DNA of 64,000 nt from Lunularia cruciata (taxonomy: Eukaryota > Streptophyta > Marchantiopsida > Lunulariales > Lunulariaceae). Positions within the stretch are counted from its first letter, which is position 1; each line of letters opens with the position of its first letter. This document shows, one piece after another, positions 33,656 to 44,905 of this stretch. The notes under the pieces were generated by a model. That model did not search any database and was not told where the DNA came from. It saw only the letters and a program-made list of their open reading frames with translations. The stretch lies in NCBI GenBank assembly GCA_948567375.1, contig OX419760.1, positions 50,716,001 through 50,780,000 on the forward strand, given 5' to 3'. A program made the translations under genes and the position numbers.

Positions 33656-34201
33656 TGTAATACCCATTTGTGCATGTGTGTGGTATTGTGATATTTAGCT
33701 TGGTATTACAAGTACTTAAGAGATATTATTTATATAGAGATAAAGGATGGTTCTATATTAGTCATGGTTAGCTAAAGTTAGTCATAGCTAAGATAGAGGG
33801 GACCTTACTTTAGAGGAAGTTGAAAAGATGAGCACCACTATTTTGGATTTTAGTGTGTTGACTTGGTATTATTCCTATGTGTTTGGCTTTGAGGAAAGAG
33901 TTGAGAACTCTTGGGCCCACAAGCCTTTTTTTTTGGATTCTTCTTTAGTCCAAGGATAACCCATGTGAAGGGATCCTTGACTTAGTGGTTGGGTCAAGAT
34001 AAGACCACATGCTTAGGGGAATATGCCCATGTGAATGGATATTCCTTTCTACTTTTTGACTTTACTTGACTTTTAGTCTAGTAACTTGAGTTACTATGGT
34101 AATAGGTAACTTTGGTACATAACTATTTCACAAGTATATAAACAAGGGTTGAGGAGGTACTCATCATCCTTTCATTTGCAACTATCTCTCTCTCATTGAG
34201 T
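33656..34201 (+). mobile_element. 5' LTR of family A element e1, cut by assembly gap
   Basis: TGTAATACCC at 33656 onwards matches LTRs 39184 and 51179 up to CTCTCATTGAGT, where N begins. About 150 bp of LTR should follow. Confidence 0.9.
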
Positions 34202-34401
34202 NNNNNNNNNNNNNNNNNNNNNNNNNNNNNNNNNNNNNNNNNNNNNNNNNNNNNNNNNNNNNNNNNNNNNNNNNNNNNNNNNNNNNNNNNNNNNNNNNNN
34301 NNNNNNNNNNNNNNNNNNNNNNNNNNNNNNNNNNNNNNNNNNNNNNNNNNNNNNNNNNNNNNNNNNNNNNNNNNNNNNNNNNNNNNNNNNNNNNNNNNNN
34401 N
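34202..34401. other. Assembly gap, exactly 200 N
   Basis: The round length suggests a placeholder. It joins mid-LTR to the end of gag (compare e2 at about 46815), so the true missing part should include the LTR end, leader and about 0.5 kb of gag, unless deleted. Confidence 0.95.
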
Positions 34402-37400
34402 TCACAATTCGTATGGAGGAGAGTTTGGAAGGAGATGAGAGTGATTTGGTGGTGAAGGAGGTTGTGCATCCTCCTCAAGGCTACAAGTATGGTGGAACTT
34501 CTGATACTTTGGTGACAAGGGTTGCATTACAAGTAGTAGTTGCTCCAATTCTTGCACCTCCACCAAAGATCCACTTCAAACCTTCACAAGACACCTTGCG
34601 GATCTCAAGATCAATGTGGTGCAACTATGGGAGAAGAGAGAGGTGGATCAGAATGTAGGGAGAGGGCCTAGCAGTTATGGAAACTATCCATATAGAGGAG
34701 GCCAACCAGCCAACAATTTCAATGATAGAAATTGTTTTGGTTGTGGAGGAAGAGGCCATATCCAAAGGAATTGCCCAAATTCCACTTACCATGGAGGAAG
34801 GGGTTATGAGGGAGCCAATAGAGGGAATGAGGGAGGTAGTGAAACCCAAGTGGCTCCTAATCCCAACAAAGGTAAGGGGATAGCATCCCATAGATGTGGT
34901 TGAGAGCAAGTATGAGAAGGGAGAGTGCTCAAACTCCAAGGGTCTTAATTTGGAGCTTTTAGCACAAGAGAAGAAGAGAGCTCATTTTGCAGAGGATGTT
35001 CACTCTTCTCAAGGATTCCCTCCAAGCAAGGATACTCCTCTGTCTACTAGGAGCACTCGCACCTCAACACCATCAACAACAAAGACTCCAAGGAAGAGTT
35101 GGGGATGGAGGACTTCTTGATCTCAAAGCAACAATGGAACTACAATGTGTTGGAGGATGATGGTAGTCACAAGGCTAACATCACAGTGGGCCAATTAATT
35201 GCTTTGAACCCTACCTTGAGAAAGGAGCTTAGAGGTGGTTTGAGTTCTACAAGGAGCAAGAAGAAGAAGGAGGCAGAAGTTCCTGTATCAATGGGGGTGG
35301 TGGATGCCAAGCTAGCACCATGGGAGGCTTGTGAATATGCCTCCAAGATTGATGTGAGAGTGAATAGTCACAACATCAAGGATGCATTGGTTGATGGAGG
35401 ATCATTAGTAAATGCCATGTCAGAAAGGTTGATGAAGAAGTTAGGTATGATACCCTCAAGACCTTCAACATTTGTGGTGAGCATGGCAAACAAGCAACAA
35501 GTTTGACCAGTAGGGGTGATGGATAAAGTGTTAGTTTCAGTTATGGGAGTTCAAAATCTCATGACTTTCCAAGTCTTGAAGGATTCAAGCTATGACTTAC
35601 TTCTTGGGAGGCCATGGTTGAGAGAAGCACTCAAAACTGATTGATGGCACAAAGGGTACTTGAGGATTGGGCCCTCAAACCATAGAGTCACAGTTCCTGT
35701 GACTAACACCACCAACACTTCACATTTAGATACACCATCTTCTGATTATTGGGAATCAGATTCTGAAGAAGGAGCTTCAGGTGTGGACACAAGCATGGAA
35801 GAGGAGACTTCCACAGAGGAGGATGAATCTGAATCTGAATCTGATTCAGATGTGTATCCTTTGTGTGCTATGGATTTTGCACCTAAGCCTGAGGTTTTGA
35901 AGGACCCTGATAAATCACCATTGACACTTGAGGAGGTAGAGAGCAGGTTATCTACCTTCAAGTATGGTCCAAATGTTACCAAGGAGGAGAAGGTGAGATT
36001 TGAGGAGATTTTCCGCAAGTTCATCCATGTGTTTGCTTTTAGTTACAAGGATTTGAAGGAAGTCACCTTGGAGGAGCACAAGATAGAGGTGGAGTCACAT
36101 GCAAGACCAATCCGCCAAAAGCAACGTTGCATTAGCCCACCAATATCTTTGGTTGTGAAGGAGGAGATTGATAAGCTCAGGAGGCTGGATTTATCTTTGA
36201 GGTAGAGAATTCAGAATGGGTATCTCCAATTGTCATTGTGAAGAGAAAGAATGGCAAGCTTCGGGTATGTGTGGATTACAAGAAGCTCAATGCTATTACC
36301 AAGAAGGACTACTACCCATTGCCATTCATAGATGAGATCATGGAGGAGGTTGCAGGTCATGAGAGGTACAATTTTGGAGATGGTTATAATGGATATAACC
36401 AAATCAAGATTGCACCAGAGCATCAACAACTCACCACATTCACCACACCTTGTGGAACTTATGCTTTCAAGGTCATGCCTTTTGGGCTTTGCAATGCTCC
36501 AGCCACATTCCAACGGTTCATAAACAAGGTATTTAAGCTTTTCATTGGGAAATTTGTGAGAGATTTCATTAATGACTTTTGTGTCTATGGGAGCAAGGAG
36601 GAGCACTTTGAGCACCTAATCAAAGTCTTGCAACGCTTGGATGAGGCAAATGCATCACTCAACCCAAAGAAGTGCATTTTTGGATGTGAAGAAGGTCTAT
36701 TTTTGGGGCACATCATCTCCAAGAAAGGAATAGCAGTTGATCTTGAGAAGGTGAGGAAAATCTCAGACCTTCTATTCCTTTCAAACTTGACAAAGTTATG
36801 CCAATTCTTGGGGATGGTTGGATACTATAGGAGGTTCATCTTCTCATTTTCCAACAAGGCTTATGCATTGACCATCTACATGAAGAAGGGTGTAGATTAC
36901 ATGGTGATTTTGGAGGACAAGGAGGCTCTCAAAGCTTTGAAGAGCTCAAGCAATCCCTTGTTGTAGCTCCAATTCTTGCTAAACCTGATTCCCTTTCATC
37001 CTCTACACTGATGCTTCTAATGTAGCTATAGGATGCACTCTTAGTCAATTAGACCAAGATGGGCATGATCATCCAATAGCTTATGCTAGTAGGCTGATGG
37101 TATCAGCAGAGAAGAACTACTCTGTCACGGAGAGAGAAAGGTTGGCAGTGATCTTTGGTCTCAAGAAGTTTAGACACTACTTGATTGGAGGGAAAGCCAC
37201 CATTGTCACAGATCACAAGGCTTTGAAGTACATCTTCAACAAGCCTAATGTTGAAGGGAGACTAGCAAGGTAGATGATACTCTTGTCTGAGTATCACTAC
37301 ACCATTGAGGATAGGCCAAGAAAGAAACATGCAAATGCTGATTTGTTATCTAGAGCCTATGATCATGATGGAGATGAGCCAATGGATGATTCCTTCCCGG

Positions 37401-39135
37401 ATGAGGAGCTCATGACAATCTCAGTCACTCAAGAGGTTCCAATGGAGTACAAGGAGATTGTGGATTTCTGACAAGAGGTAACTTTCTAGAAGGGATGCAT
37501 GCTAGGGAGAGGAAGGCAGATGGTTTCAGCAAAGAAGAACTACTCTATCACGGGGAGAGAAGGGTTGGCAATGATCTCTGGTCTCAAGAAGTTTAGACAC
37601 TACTTGATTGGAGGGAAAGCCACCATTGTCACGGATCACAAGGCTTTGAAGTACATCTTCAACAAGCCTAATGTTGAAGGGAGACTAGCAAGGTAGATGA
37701 TACTCTTGTCTGAGTATGACTACACCATGGGGATAGGCCACAAAAGAAACATGCAAATGCTGATTTGTTATCTTGAGCCTATGATCATGATGGAGATGAG
37801 CTAGTGGATGATTCCTTCCCGGATGAGGAGCTCATGACAATCTCAATCACTCAAGAGGTTCCAATGGAGTACAAGGAGATTGTAGATTTTGTGACAAAAG
37901 GTAACTATCCAGAAGGGAAGCATGCTAGGGAGAGAAAGGCCCTTGCAGCAAGATCTAGACCTTCCACAATGGTGGAGGATATTCTTTTTCACCAAGAAGC
38001 AGATGGTCTACTTCAAAGAGCAGTGGGTAAGGAAGAGTCTATCCTACTCATAAAGGAGTTTCATGAAGGTTTAGTATGTGGAGGACACTTTGTAAGAAAG
38101 GTGACTTTCAAGATTCTAGATGCAAGTTACCATTGGAGAGGGATTTTCAAAGATTGTCTTGATTATTGCAAAACTTGTCATGTTTGTCAAGCTTTTGCTA
38201 GAAAGTCTACATCCACTCCACCACTTAGATCAATTCCATTGCTAGGACCTTTTGAGAAGTGGGGAATTGATTTTGTAGGTCCTCTCAATAGAACCCCAAG
38301 GAACAATCGGTACATTGTGGTAGTTACTGATTACCTTACCAAGTGGGTTGAGGCTAGACCATTGAGGGACAAGAATGAAGATGAAGTGGGTAGATTTCTT
38401 TATGAACGCATTATCACTAGGTTTGGATGCCCTTTGGAGTTGGTTTCTGATAGAGGAGGAGAGTTTACAAGAAGCATTACTACAGCCATGCTACTACATT
38501 TCTCTATCACACATAGAGTAACTACATCCTATAAGCCAAATTCCAATGGCTTGGCAGAGAGAACCAATCAGACCTTGTGCATGATGTTGGCCAAAGATGC
38601 AGAAATGGAGGGGGCTAAACATCATTGGGATAAGAGGATTCATGCAGTTTTGTGGGAGTATAGGATAACCATGAAGACTTCCACCAGATATTCTCCATTT
38701 CAATTGGTGTATGGTATTGAGTCTACCTTACCCATTCACTTTGATCCTCCTACCTTCCAAAGAATTCATAGGAGATTGAAGAAAGCACAAGGAGGTGATG
38801 CAAAGAAGTCAAGGAAGGATCAACTCATGGAGTTGGAAGGAGCAAGAGCAATTACTATGGTTTGAGTGGAGCAAGCCCAAAGGAAACAAAAGGAGAGCTA
38901 TTATAACAAGAGGCAAGGCAAGAAGAAGGTGGAGCCTTTCAAAGAAGGTTATTGGGTAGTGTTATTTGATTCCATTCGATTCAAGAGAGTGCAAAAGAAG
39001 TTTTTGCCTAAGTACTTTGGACCTTTCATAGTAGAGAAGGTGTGGGGCAATTACACCTATGATCTCAAGGAGTTGGGAGGAAGACACTTTGATAGGATTA
39101 ACCATGATAAGTTGAAGAGGTACCATAGAAGGTAA
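34402..39135 (+). pseudogene. gag-pol: Family A element e1 gag-pol, degraded
   Basis: Same layout as e2: end of Gag, zinc knuckle CFGCGGRGHIQRNC (34734-34775), protease with DALVDGGSLVNAM (about 35385), RT with FINDFCVYG where e2 has FIDDFCVYG (a D-to-N change in the catalytic box near 36570), RNase H, integrase HHCC (DYCKTCHVCQ), D,D,E core (GIDFVGPL, LVSDRGGEF, NGLAERTNQ) and a C-terminal region ending YHRR at 39135. Frame breaks near 34560, 34890 and 36190-36215 and several stops (e.g. TGA at 35504, where e2 has CGA). A 423-bp in-frame tandem duplication lies in RNase H. No activity expected. Confidence 0.9.
37094..37939 (+). repeat. 423-bp tandem duplication in e1 RNase H/tether
   Basis: The stretch from GATGGTATCAGCAGAGAAGAAC (37097) is repeated from GATGGTTTCAGCAAAGAAGAAC (37520); the offset is 423 bp, i.e. 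141 codons. Units differ at several positions. e2 has a single unit (49515 onwards). Confidence 0.9.
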
Positions 39136-39183
39136 AGAGACCTTCACTTTGAGGACAAAGTGAAAACTTAGTCCAGAGGTAAA

Positions 39184-39874
39184 TGTAACACCCATTTGTG
39201 CATGTGTGTGGTATTGTGATATTTGGCTTGGTATTACAAGTACTTAAGAGATATTATTTATATAGAGCTAAAGGATGGTTCTATATAAGTCATGGTTAGC
39301 TAAAGTTAGTCATAGCTAAGATAGAGGGGACCTTACTTTAGAGGAAGTAGAAAAGATGAGCACCTCTATTTTGGATTTTAGTGTGTTGACTTGGTATTAT
39401 TCCTAGGTGTTTGGCTTTGAGGAAGAGTTGAGAACTCTTGGGCCCGCAAACCTTTTTGTTTTGGATTCTTCTTTAGTCCAAGGATAGCCCATGTGAAGGA
39501 ATCCTTGACTTAGTGGTTGGGTCAAGATAAGACCACATGCTTAGGGGAATATGCCCATGTGAATGGATATTCCTTTCTACTTTTTGACTTTACTTGACTT
39601 TTAGTCTAGTAACTTGAGTTACTTCTGTAATTAGTAGCTTTGGTACATAACTATTTCACAAGTATATAAACAAGGGGTGAGGAGGAACTCATCATCCTTT
39701 CATTTGCAACTATCTCTCTCTCATTGAGTTCTCTAGTGAGCAATGTCTTGAGTCTTGGAATGTTAGCCTTGGAGGAGTATGATGGAGTTTGGGTTCCTTG
39801 CCTTCTTAGTCCATGGTGTGCTACCACAATAGCCATTAGAGATTCATCCTAAGTGAGAGACAGGCCGGCTCACA
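39184..39874 (+). mobile_element. 3' LTR of family A element e1 (691 bp)
   Basis: TGTAACACCC to GGCTCACA, TATATAAA at 39663-39670. Preceded by AGAGGTAAA, a weak polypurine tract (39175-39183). Right of it begins a family B LTR segment at the position equivalent to 5877, so e1 inserted into that LTR. Confidence 0.95.
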
Positions 39875-40165
39875 GTCCACCATAGCCAGGAACTCGAAGG
39901 CTCAACATCAAAGAAGTGAGCTCGCTGGAGCTCACTTCAAAACTATACCTCCTGGACTCAAGCTAGCTCTAACACCCTAACGGTCTTGTTGATGGCACAC
40001 TCGACGGTGTAAAGTGACGGTGGGCCCCACTGTGAAGTCAGTACCATGAACACAAAATCTGACCATCGGAAAGTAGTCTCTTAGAAACTCCTGAAATAAC
40101 TCTAACTACTATCATTGGAACTCCATTGTTCAAGCATCTAGTGTGGCACTACAAATGGCGTGACA
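39875..40165 (-). mobile_element. Family B 3' LTR fragment
   Basis: Matches 5876-6176 over its length with the same end point (sense start TGTCACGCC at 40165). Cut on the left by e1. It lies just beyond the PHD finger in the sense direction, as expected for a 3' LTR. Confidence 0.7.
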
Positions 40166-40430
40166 GCTGTCGTGCGTTTATACATCACTGTCAACATTCA
40201 TACACTATAGAAGCACAACTCACACATAAGTCATACATAGACTCTAAAGTGCCACAATTGCCCCCTAGTTGGCGGTTAGGCCCCTCTAACTCCAGATAGC
40301 CATCTACTCTAAGTATATGGTATACCCTCTAATGGGCAAAGATTAGGAGGCCAAGTGCTATAGAGCCCCATCGTTAGTCGCCTGTTCGCAATCTATACCA
40401 TATAAAGTATGAACTAGCTATAGGTCAAGT

Positions 40431-40560
40431 ACATCTAGGACATAACCACTATCCTTGAGGAACCACCGTGAGAGGAGGAGTCATACATGCCATATGCCAT
40501 CCTCTTGAACAACCATCACACACTAACATAGTAGCAGCTCTACCAAAAGAGCCACATAAC
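40431..40560 (-). pseudogene. PHD finger at the C-terminus of family B integrase
   Basis: The minus strand reads HMLC, 11 residues, CDGC, SRGW, H, MA, C, MTPPLTVVPQG, a stop, WLCPRC: the C4-H-C3 zinc ligand pattern of a PHD finger (first ligand His in place of Cys) with the usual GW-H and PP-L core. PHD fingers bind histone H3 tails, so an integrase-linked one would plausibly steer insertion or tether the complex to chromatin, as chromodomains do in chromoviruses. A TAG-type stop before the last Cys pair and the His substitution mark decay. Upstream in the same frame is a basic stretch with WKDHVRNCVPCHLPNIDG. Confidence 0.8.
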
Positions 40561-41866
40561 ATATGCCTCAAGCTTGCACGTACAAGTGCCAAGCTTAGGT
40601 CCATTGTACCATCAATGTTTGGGAGGTGGCATGGCACACAATTGCGCACATGATCCTTCCAAACAACACCATCACGTCCTTCTAACACAAGGACTCTAGA
40701 TGGCAAAACCTTGCACACCCTCAAGATAGTGCGGCCTGTAGAAACATCAATTGTTGTTGGTGTTGTCTGCTGTAGATATACATAGTTGCCTGGATAAAAT
40801 CGACGGATTGAGGGTCTATAACCTCCTCCTTGAATGGTAGCATAGCGTTAAGTATCTCTATGCTAAGCAATTGCCAATTCTCAAAGGTCATCGGCATCAC
40901 TCTTGAAAAGATCTCTGCACGTTGAGAACATGCGCTCATCCATACATCGGGGTCATCCAAGTCCAAAACTATAGTAGCATCTTGATGAATGGCTACAAGT
41001 AAATCTGGATCTTGTCCATAGAGTAGGAAGTATGGAGAGAAGGATGCTAAGGAGGCTTGCCGGCTGAACCGATAGCCCATGGCCAACCAAGGTAATTGGA
41101 GATCCCAATCTCCCAAGTGGCCTCTCTGCAAACCATACTTTTGCAATCTTCTCTTCACCGTCTGAACAACTCTCTCTGCTAAGCCATTTGCCTCAGGGTG
41201 ATCTCGGGATGTAGTACAATGATCAATCAAGGCCTTGTCACACAAGACCTCAAACTCCCCCAAGAACTCTGTACCCTAATCAGTCAAAACCTCAACTGGT
41301 GCACCAAAATGACTAAGAACTCGATCCAAGAATGAGTAAGCTATCCCCTCACTAGACTTGTCAAGAAGTGCCACCAACTCAATCTACTTAGAGAAGTGCT
41401 CCACCATCACCAAAACATACCAATGATGTCTCACAGTCAGCGGTAAAAGTCCGGCGAAGTCCAAACTCTAACGGTAACCCAATCCCATGATAGGTAATGG
41501 GTGTAACTGTGGTGTATGAGCATTGAATGATGCTCTAACTCGGTCACAAACCACACATCTAGCAACAAACTACTATACCTTGGTCTGCATACCGTGCCAC
41601 CAATAATGAGTCTAGAGTAAGCGATACTTACGCTTAACTCCAAAATGTCCTAGTTCCTCATGAGCATGACGGACCAACTGTGGTCTTTGAGATGGAATTG
41701 GTACTTCTTGCACTCTAGCATCCTCCCATACATGAAAAAGGTGTCTACCCTCCAATCTGAACCGTCTGGCTTGTTGAAGAACATGATCTCTCTCCTTGGC
41801 CCCAACTGTGCCACCCACAACACTAGTGCAAAGATAGTCCATCACTAAGACATCATCATGAATGTC
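40561..41866 (-). pseudogene. pol: Family B integrase
   Basis: HHCC zinc region at about 41690-41540 (HAHEELGHFGVKRKYRLL ... CVVCDRVRA). Catalytic core: SLDFAGLLP (Asp 1), EVLTD-stop-GTEFLGEFEVLCDK (Asp 2; stop right after it near 41279), RDHPEANGLAERVVQTVKR (Glu). The frame 41263-40721 then runs through the C-terminal domain. A frame change near 40722 separates it from the basic/PHD tail (frame 40724-40449). The catalytic triad residues are all present, but stops make it inactive. It splices element cDNA into the genome in intact relatives. Confidence 0.85.
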
Positions 41867-43525
41867 TCACTGAATTGTACCAATATCTTCACTCTCTGGA
41901 TATGTGACCTCAATAACTCCTCCTGTATACGCTGAGAAAGATACCACCAAAGCCTCTGAAAATATACACAGAAAGGCCGATGCATGCCAACCTGGCACCA
42001 TCTCCTTATTTGTCTCACCATGCCAACATGCTCCAGTCTGATCCTGATGGCTGGGACATGGATTTCTACTCAACCCATCTGCATCACGGTTCACCACTCT
42101 AGGTCCGTGAACAATTGTGAAATCATACTCCTATAAAATCAGAGCCCATCGTGCAAGCTTCCTTGAAAACTTGTCGGACTCCGTCAACCACTTCAGTGGC
42201 TGATGATCAGTGATGAGAGTGAAGGGGTTACCAAATAGTTAACATTGGAAATGTGCTACTGCCCAAACTGCTGCCAAGCACTCTCCCTCATATGAACTAT
42301 ACTTTGCCTCCGCTGAATTGTTGGAGCGACTAGCATAGGCCACCAAAAACTCCTTCCCCTCATCATCATGTTGGATGAGCACCGCTCCAAGCCCTAACAT
42401 ACTCCAATTAGTGTGAACCTGAAATGGTCGTCCCCTGATTGGTCTCCTCAAAATAGGAGTAGATGTCAACCTCCCCTTGAGCTCTACAAAAGCTCTCTCC
42501 TGCTCATCTCCCCAACACCACTCCTGTGTAAGCTTGGTCAGCTTTGTCAAGGGTTTGGCAATGGCACTAAATCCTCTAACATAGCGGCGATAAAAGTTTG
42601 CCAACCCAAGGAATGCTCGCACTTTGCTCACATCTGTAGGCTGAGGAGTACGTGCAATAGCCTCCACCTTGGTCTGCTGAACACTAAGTCCTTCGAGATA
42701 GATAGTGTGACCCAAATACTCAACCTGCTCGTGGAAGAACCTACACTTCCCAGGATGTAATTTGAGTCCATGAGATCTCAACCTCTCAAACACCTCCAAC
42801 AACTGTCTCTCATGCTCCTCCACAGTAGTGCTATAAACCAAAATTTCATCACTATAGCACCGAGCAAAATCCAATCTAGCTAGGATCCTATCCATGACCC
42901 TTTGGAACTCATCAGGAGCGTTCTTTAACCCAAATGGTAAGAACCTCCACTGACATAACACATCCTTGCCGTGAGGATCAATAGCCCAAAATGCTATCTT
43001 GGACTTATCCTCCTCCCTGATCGGCAACTGATGATATCCCGCTCAAAGATCCAAAGTACTGAAGATCTTTGCATGCCCAATCATATCAAAAATCTCCTCC
43101 GGTGTAGGCATGGCATATCAATCAGCCTTGGTCTGTCGGTTGATAGGACGGTAATCTCCACACATCCACCTATCTGTATAGTTGTTATGCATATCCTTCT
43201 TGGCTGGCATCATTATCGCTGATGCATACTCTCCATGTGAAATCTCCACCAAACCAGCCTCAAAAAGGTCACTACTCCGGCTCTGAATCAATGTCCTCTC
43301 CACATCACTATATCGATAAGGACGTTGGAAAACTGGTGTGTCACTAGTCAGCTCAATCTGTATACCAAGTCCCTTTAAAGCACCCAAATCCTTCATACCA
43401 AAGGCAAAACAACTCGTGTGACTGCTCAAGAACCTCCAAACCCTCCATCTTTCCTCTCTAGTAAGCTTGGGTCCAAGATCTGGCTCCCAAGTATCCTCTG
43501 TAACTGTAGTAGGAGTGGAAGACAT
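41867..43525 (-). pseudogene. pol: Family B reverse transcriptase and RNase H
   Basis: One frame from 43525 to 42239. RT: RWMCGDYRPINRQTKAD, IFSTLDL, IREEDKSKIAFW, FLPFGLKNAPDEFQ, and the catalytic box CYSDEILVYS at 42845-42859, in which the normal second Asp is Glu and the preceding Ile is Ser. Then LRSHGLKLHPGKCRF, YLGHTIY, and RNase H from FQVHTNWSMLGLGAVL (normally with Asp where Asn stands) through EFLVAYASRSNNS and EGECLAAVWAVAHF. RNase H continues to DFTIVHGPRVVNRDADGLSRN. Stops at 43118 and about 43056 are consistent with CGA-to-TGA changes. No separate aspartic protease could be recognised between this and the methyltransferase domain. Confidence 0.88.
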
Positions 43526-43859
43526 ATTGATTGACTGCTACACTGGGCCCTTGGGAGCAATAATGTCATGTTTCCAACCACTAGAGGTCCTAACCTCTAT
43601 GTGAAAAACTCCCTCTACTTTGGCTACAAGCTCCACACATCCTCTAGCTGCATCCCATGTGAACCAAGGGTGTAATCCAAGTAGCCCACACTCACCTGGA
43701 TGGACTCCAAGTAGACCACTCTCCCTAGTAGCTACTGGATGTGTCCCAAGAATATCATGTCCACTCGGTCCATCGCCCCTAGCATGTGCTTGAATTGTCT
43801 TGATAGGCACATGGCTCACAAGTGTCCGAGTGGTGATGCCTATCAAGCGCATCCTACGC

Positions 43860-44840
43860 TGCTCTACCAAGCCAAGGCTCACAATCCAGGTCAAACAGTT
43901 TACGTCCATAGCCTGACCTAACATTTGACGCTTGGATGTCTCTAACACTATTGGAACAGCGGTAATACCGGTGCAAAAACCCATTGCCTGCTCTCTCTCA
44001 TCAGCGTTGGGCTCCACCAACTGCTGTAACTGTGAGTCCCAAACAAGTCCTGGTCCTCCCTCTTGAAAAGCATGAGAGCCAGGGAAACTCATGAGTGTGG
44101 GAAATGCAGCTCTAGGCTGTCCAACTAGGTTCACCACTGCCATAGGTGACCTATCAGCCACTACCATTGTCTGAGACTGACGCCCAACATCCAAGATATC
44201 ATCAACAAGGATGTGGTCAAGTCATTGAATCCCATCATAAGCACGCTGTAGAACCTCTCTGGGTAAGAGGTTTGTCCACCAAAGACAAAGACAATAAGCC
44301 AGTGATCCCACTCTAGCTGCATCTAACAATACAGCAGGTCCCATCCAAGAATGGACCTGATGTGTACTCACCACCACTCTAGTGCGAGAATCACCCATCA
44401 AAGGAATGTTCTCCAAAAGATAAGTTGGAGAAATAGATTGATGAACCTGGAGATGTTGTAGTATACGTAACATCTCTCAAAACACACCAGAACGAGGATC
44501 TTGAAGACCCAAACCATGGCCTGCACGTGTATGTCCCTTACCTGGTCATCCAAAAATCACCAAGTGAATAGGCCCATGTCTCTCTAGGTCATGCACCCGC
44601 AGTAAAGAAATGTCTCCTGGTAGGGCCTTTTGGTGACCTCTAACTGTTGACATCGGTAATAACTCCGGTACCAATAGGCCAAGTGTGCCACATGATGTAG
44701 AGAGACTCGCCTAGCAGTCTCTACATACAAGAACCTCTGTACTCGTATACCCGGCTGTAACACCGTAGCTAGTCCAATGCTAATCTCACCAAACAACTCC
44801 AATAGGCATATCCTCTCTACAGGATACTGTCAAGCAATGA
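43860..44840 (-). pseudogene. Cytosine-5 DNA methyltransferase-like domain in family B
   Basis: Motifs in sense order. Motif I: LLELFGEISIGLATVL (about 44811-44764; FGxIxxG, SAM-binding). Motif IV at 44534-44551: G-stop-P-G-K-GHTRAG, where active enzymes have G-W-P-C-Q, so the catalytic Cys is Gly. GLQDPRSGVF follows. Motif VI: YLLENIPLMGD with ENI (44405-44413) for ENV. Motif VIII region: YCLCLWWTNL, with Cys at likely Arg positions. Then target-recognition-like text (FPTLMSFPGSHAF) and motif X: RQMLGQAMD (GQAMD at 43904-43918). A frame change lies between motifs I and IV; stops at 44548, near 44485 and at 44222. It would transfer methyl groups to cytosine; this copy is dead. C5-methyltransferase domains are known in LTR elements of dinoflagellates and charophyte algae. 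The linker down to 43538 is unassigned. Confidence 0.8.
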
Positions 44841-44905
44841 GTGTGGTATCCAGAGGTGTCAAATCAATCGCCTCTAGAGACTCATCCTCACACTCATAGT
44901 TCATT

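Larger units (their letters stand above)
39875..44905 (-). mobile_element. Family B element: methyltransferase-RT-RH-IN-PHD
   Basis: Minus-strand partial Ty3/gypsy element without its gag and 5' LTR here. Sense order: C5-methyltransferase-like domain, linker, RT, RNase H, integrase, PHD finger, then LTR start. The right edge is a breakpoint near 44905 where coding similarity ends. In-frame stops are mostly TGA/TAG of the kind produced by C-to-T or G-to-A changes. Confidence 0.85.

Noticed and set aside
34182-34478. Open frames through the N run
   Set aside because: They consist of undetermined residues and are artefacts of the gap.
40431-40560. Reading the PHD finger as a host chromatin gene fragment
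   Set aside because: It continues the integrase C-terminal region and precedes the LTR start, as an element-encoded tail would.
43860-44840. Reading the methyltransferase region as a host methyltransferase gene
   Set aside because: It is in line with RT and integrase on the same strand without introns, lacks the N-terminal domains of plant MET1/CMT/DRM, and sits between retroelement parts.
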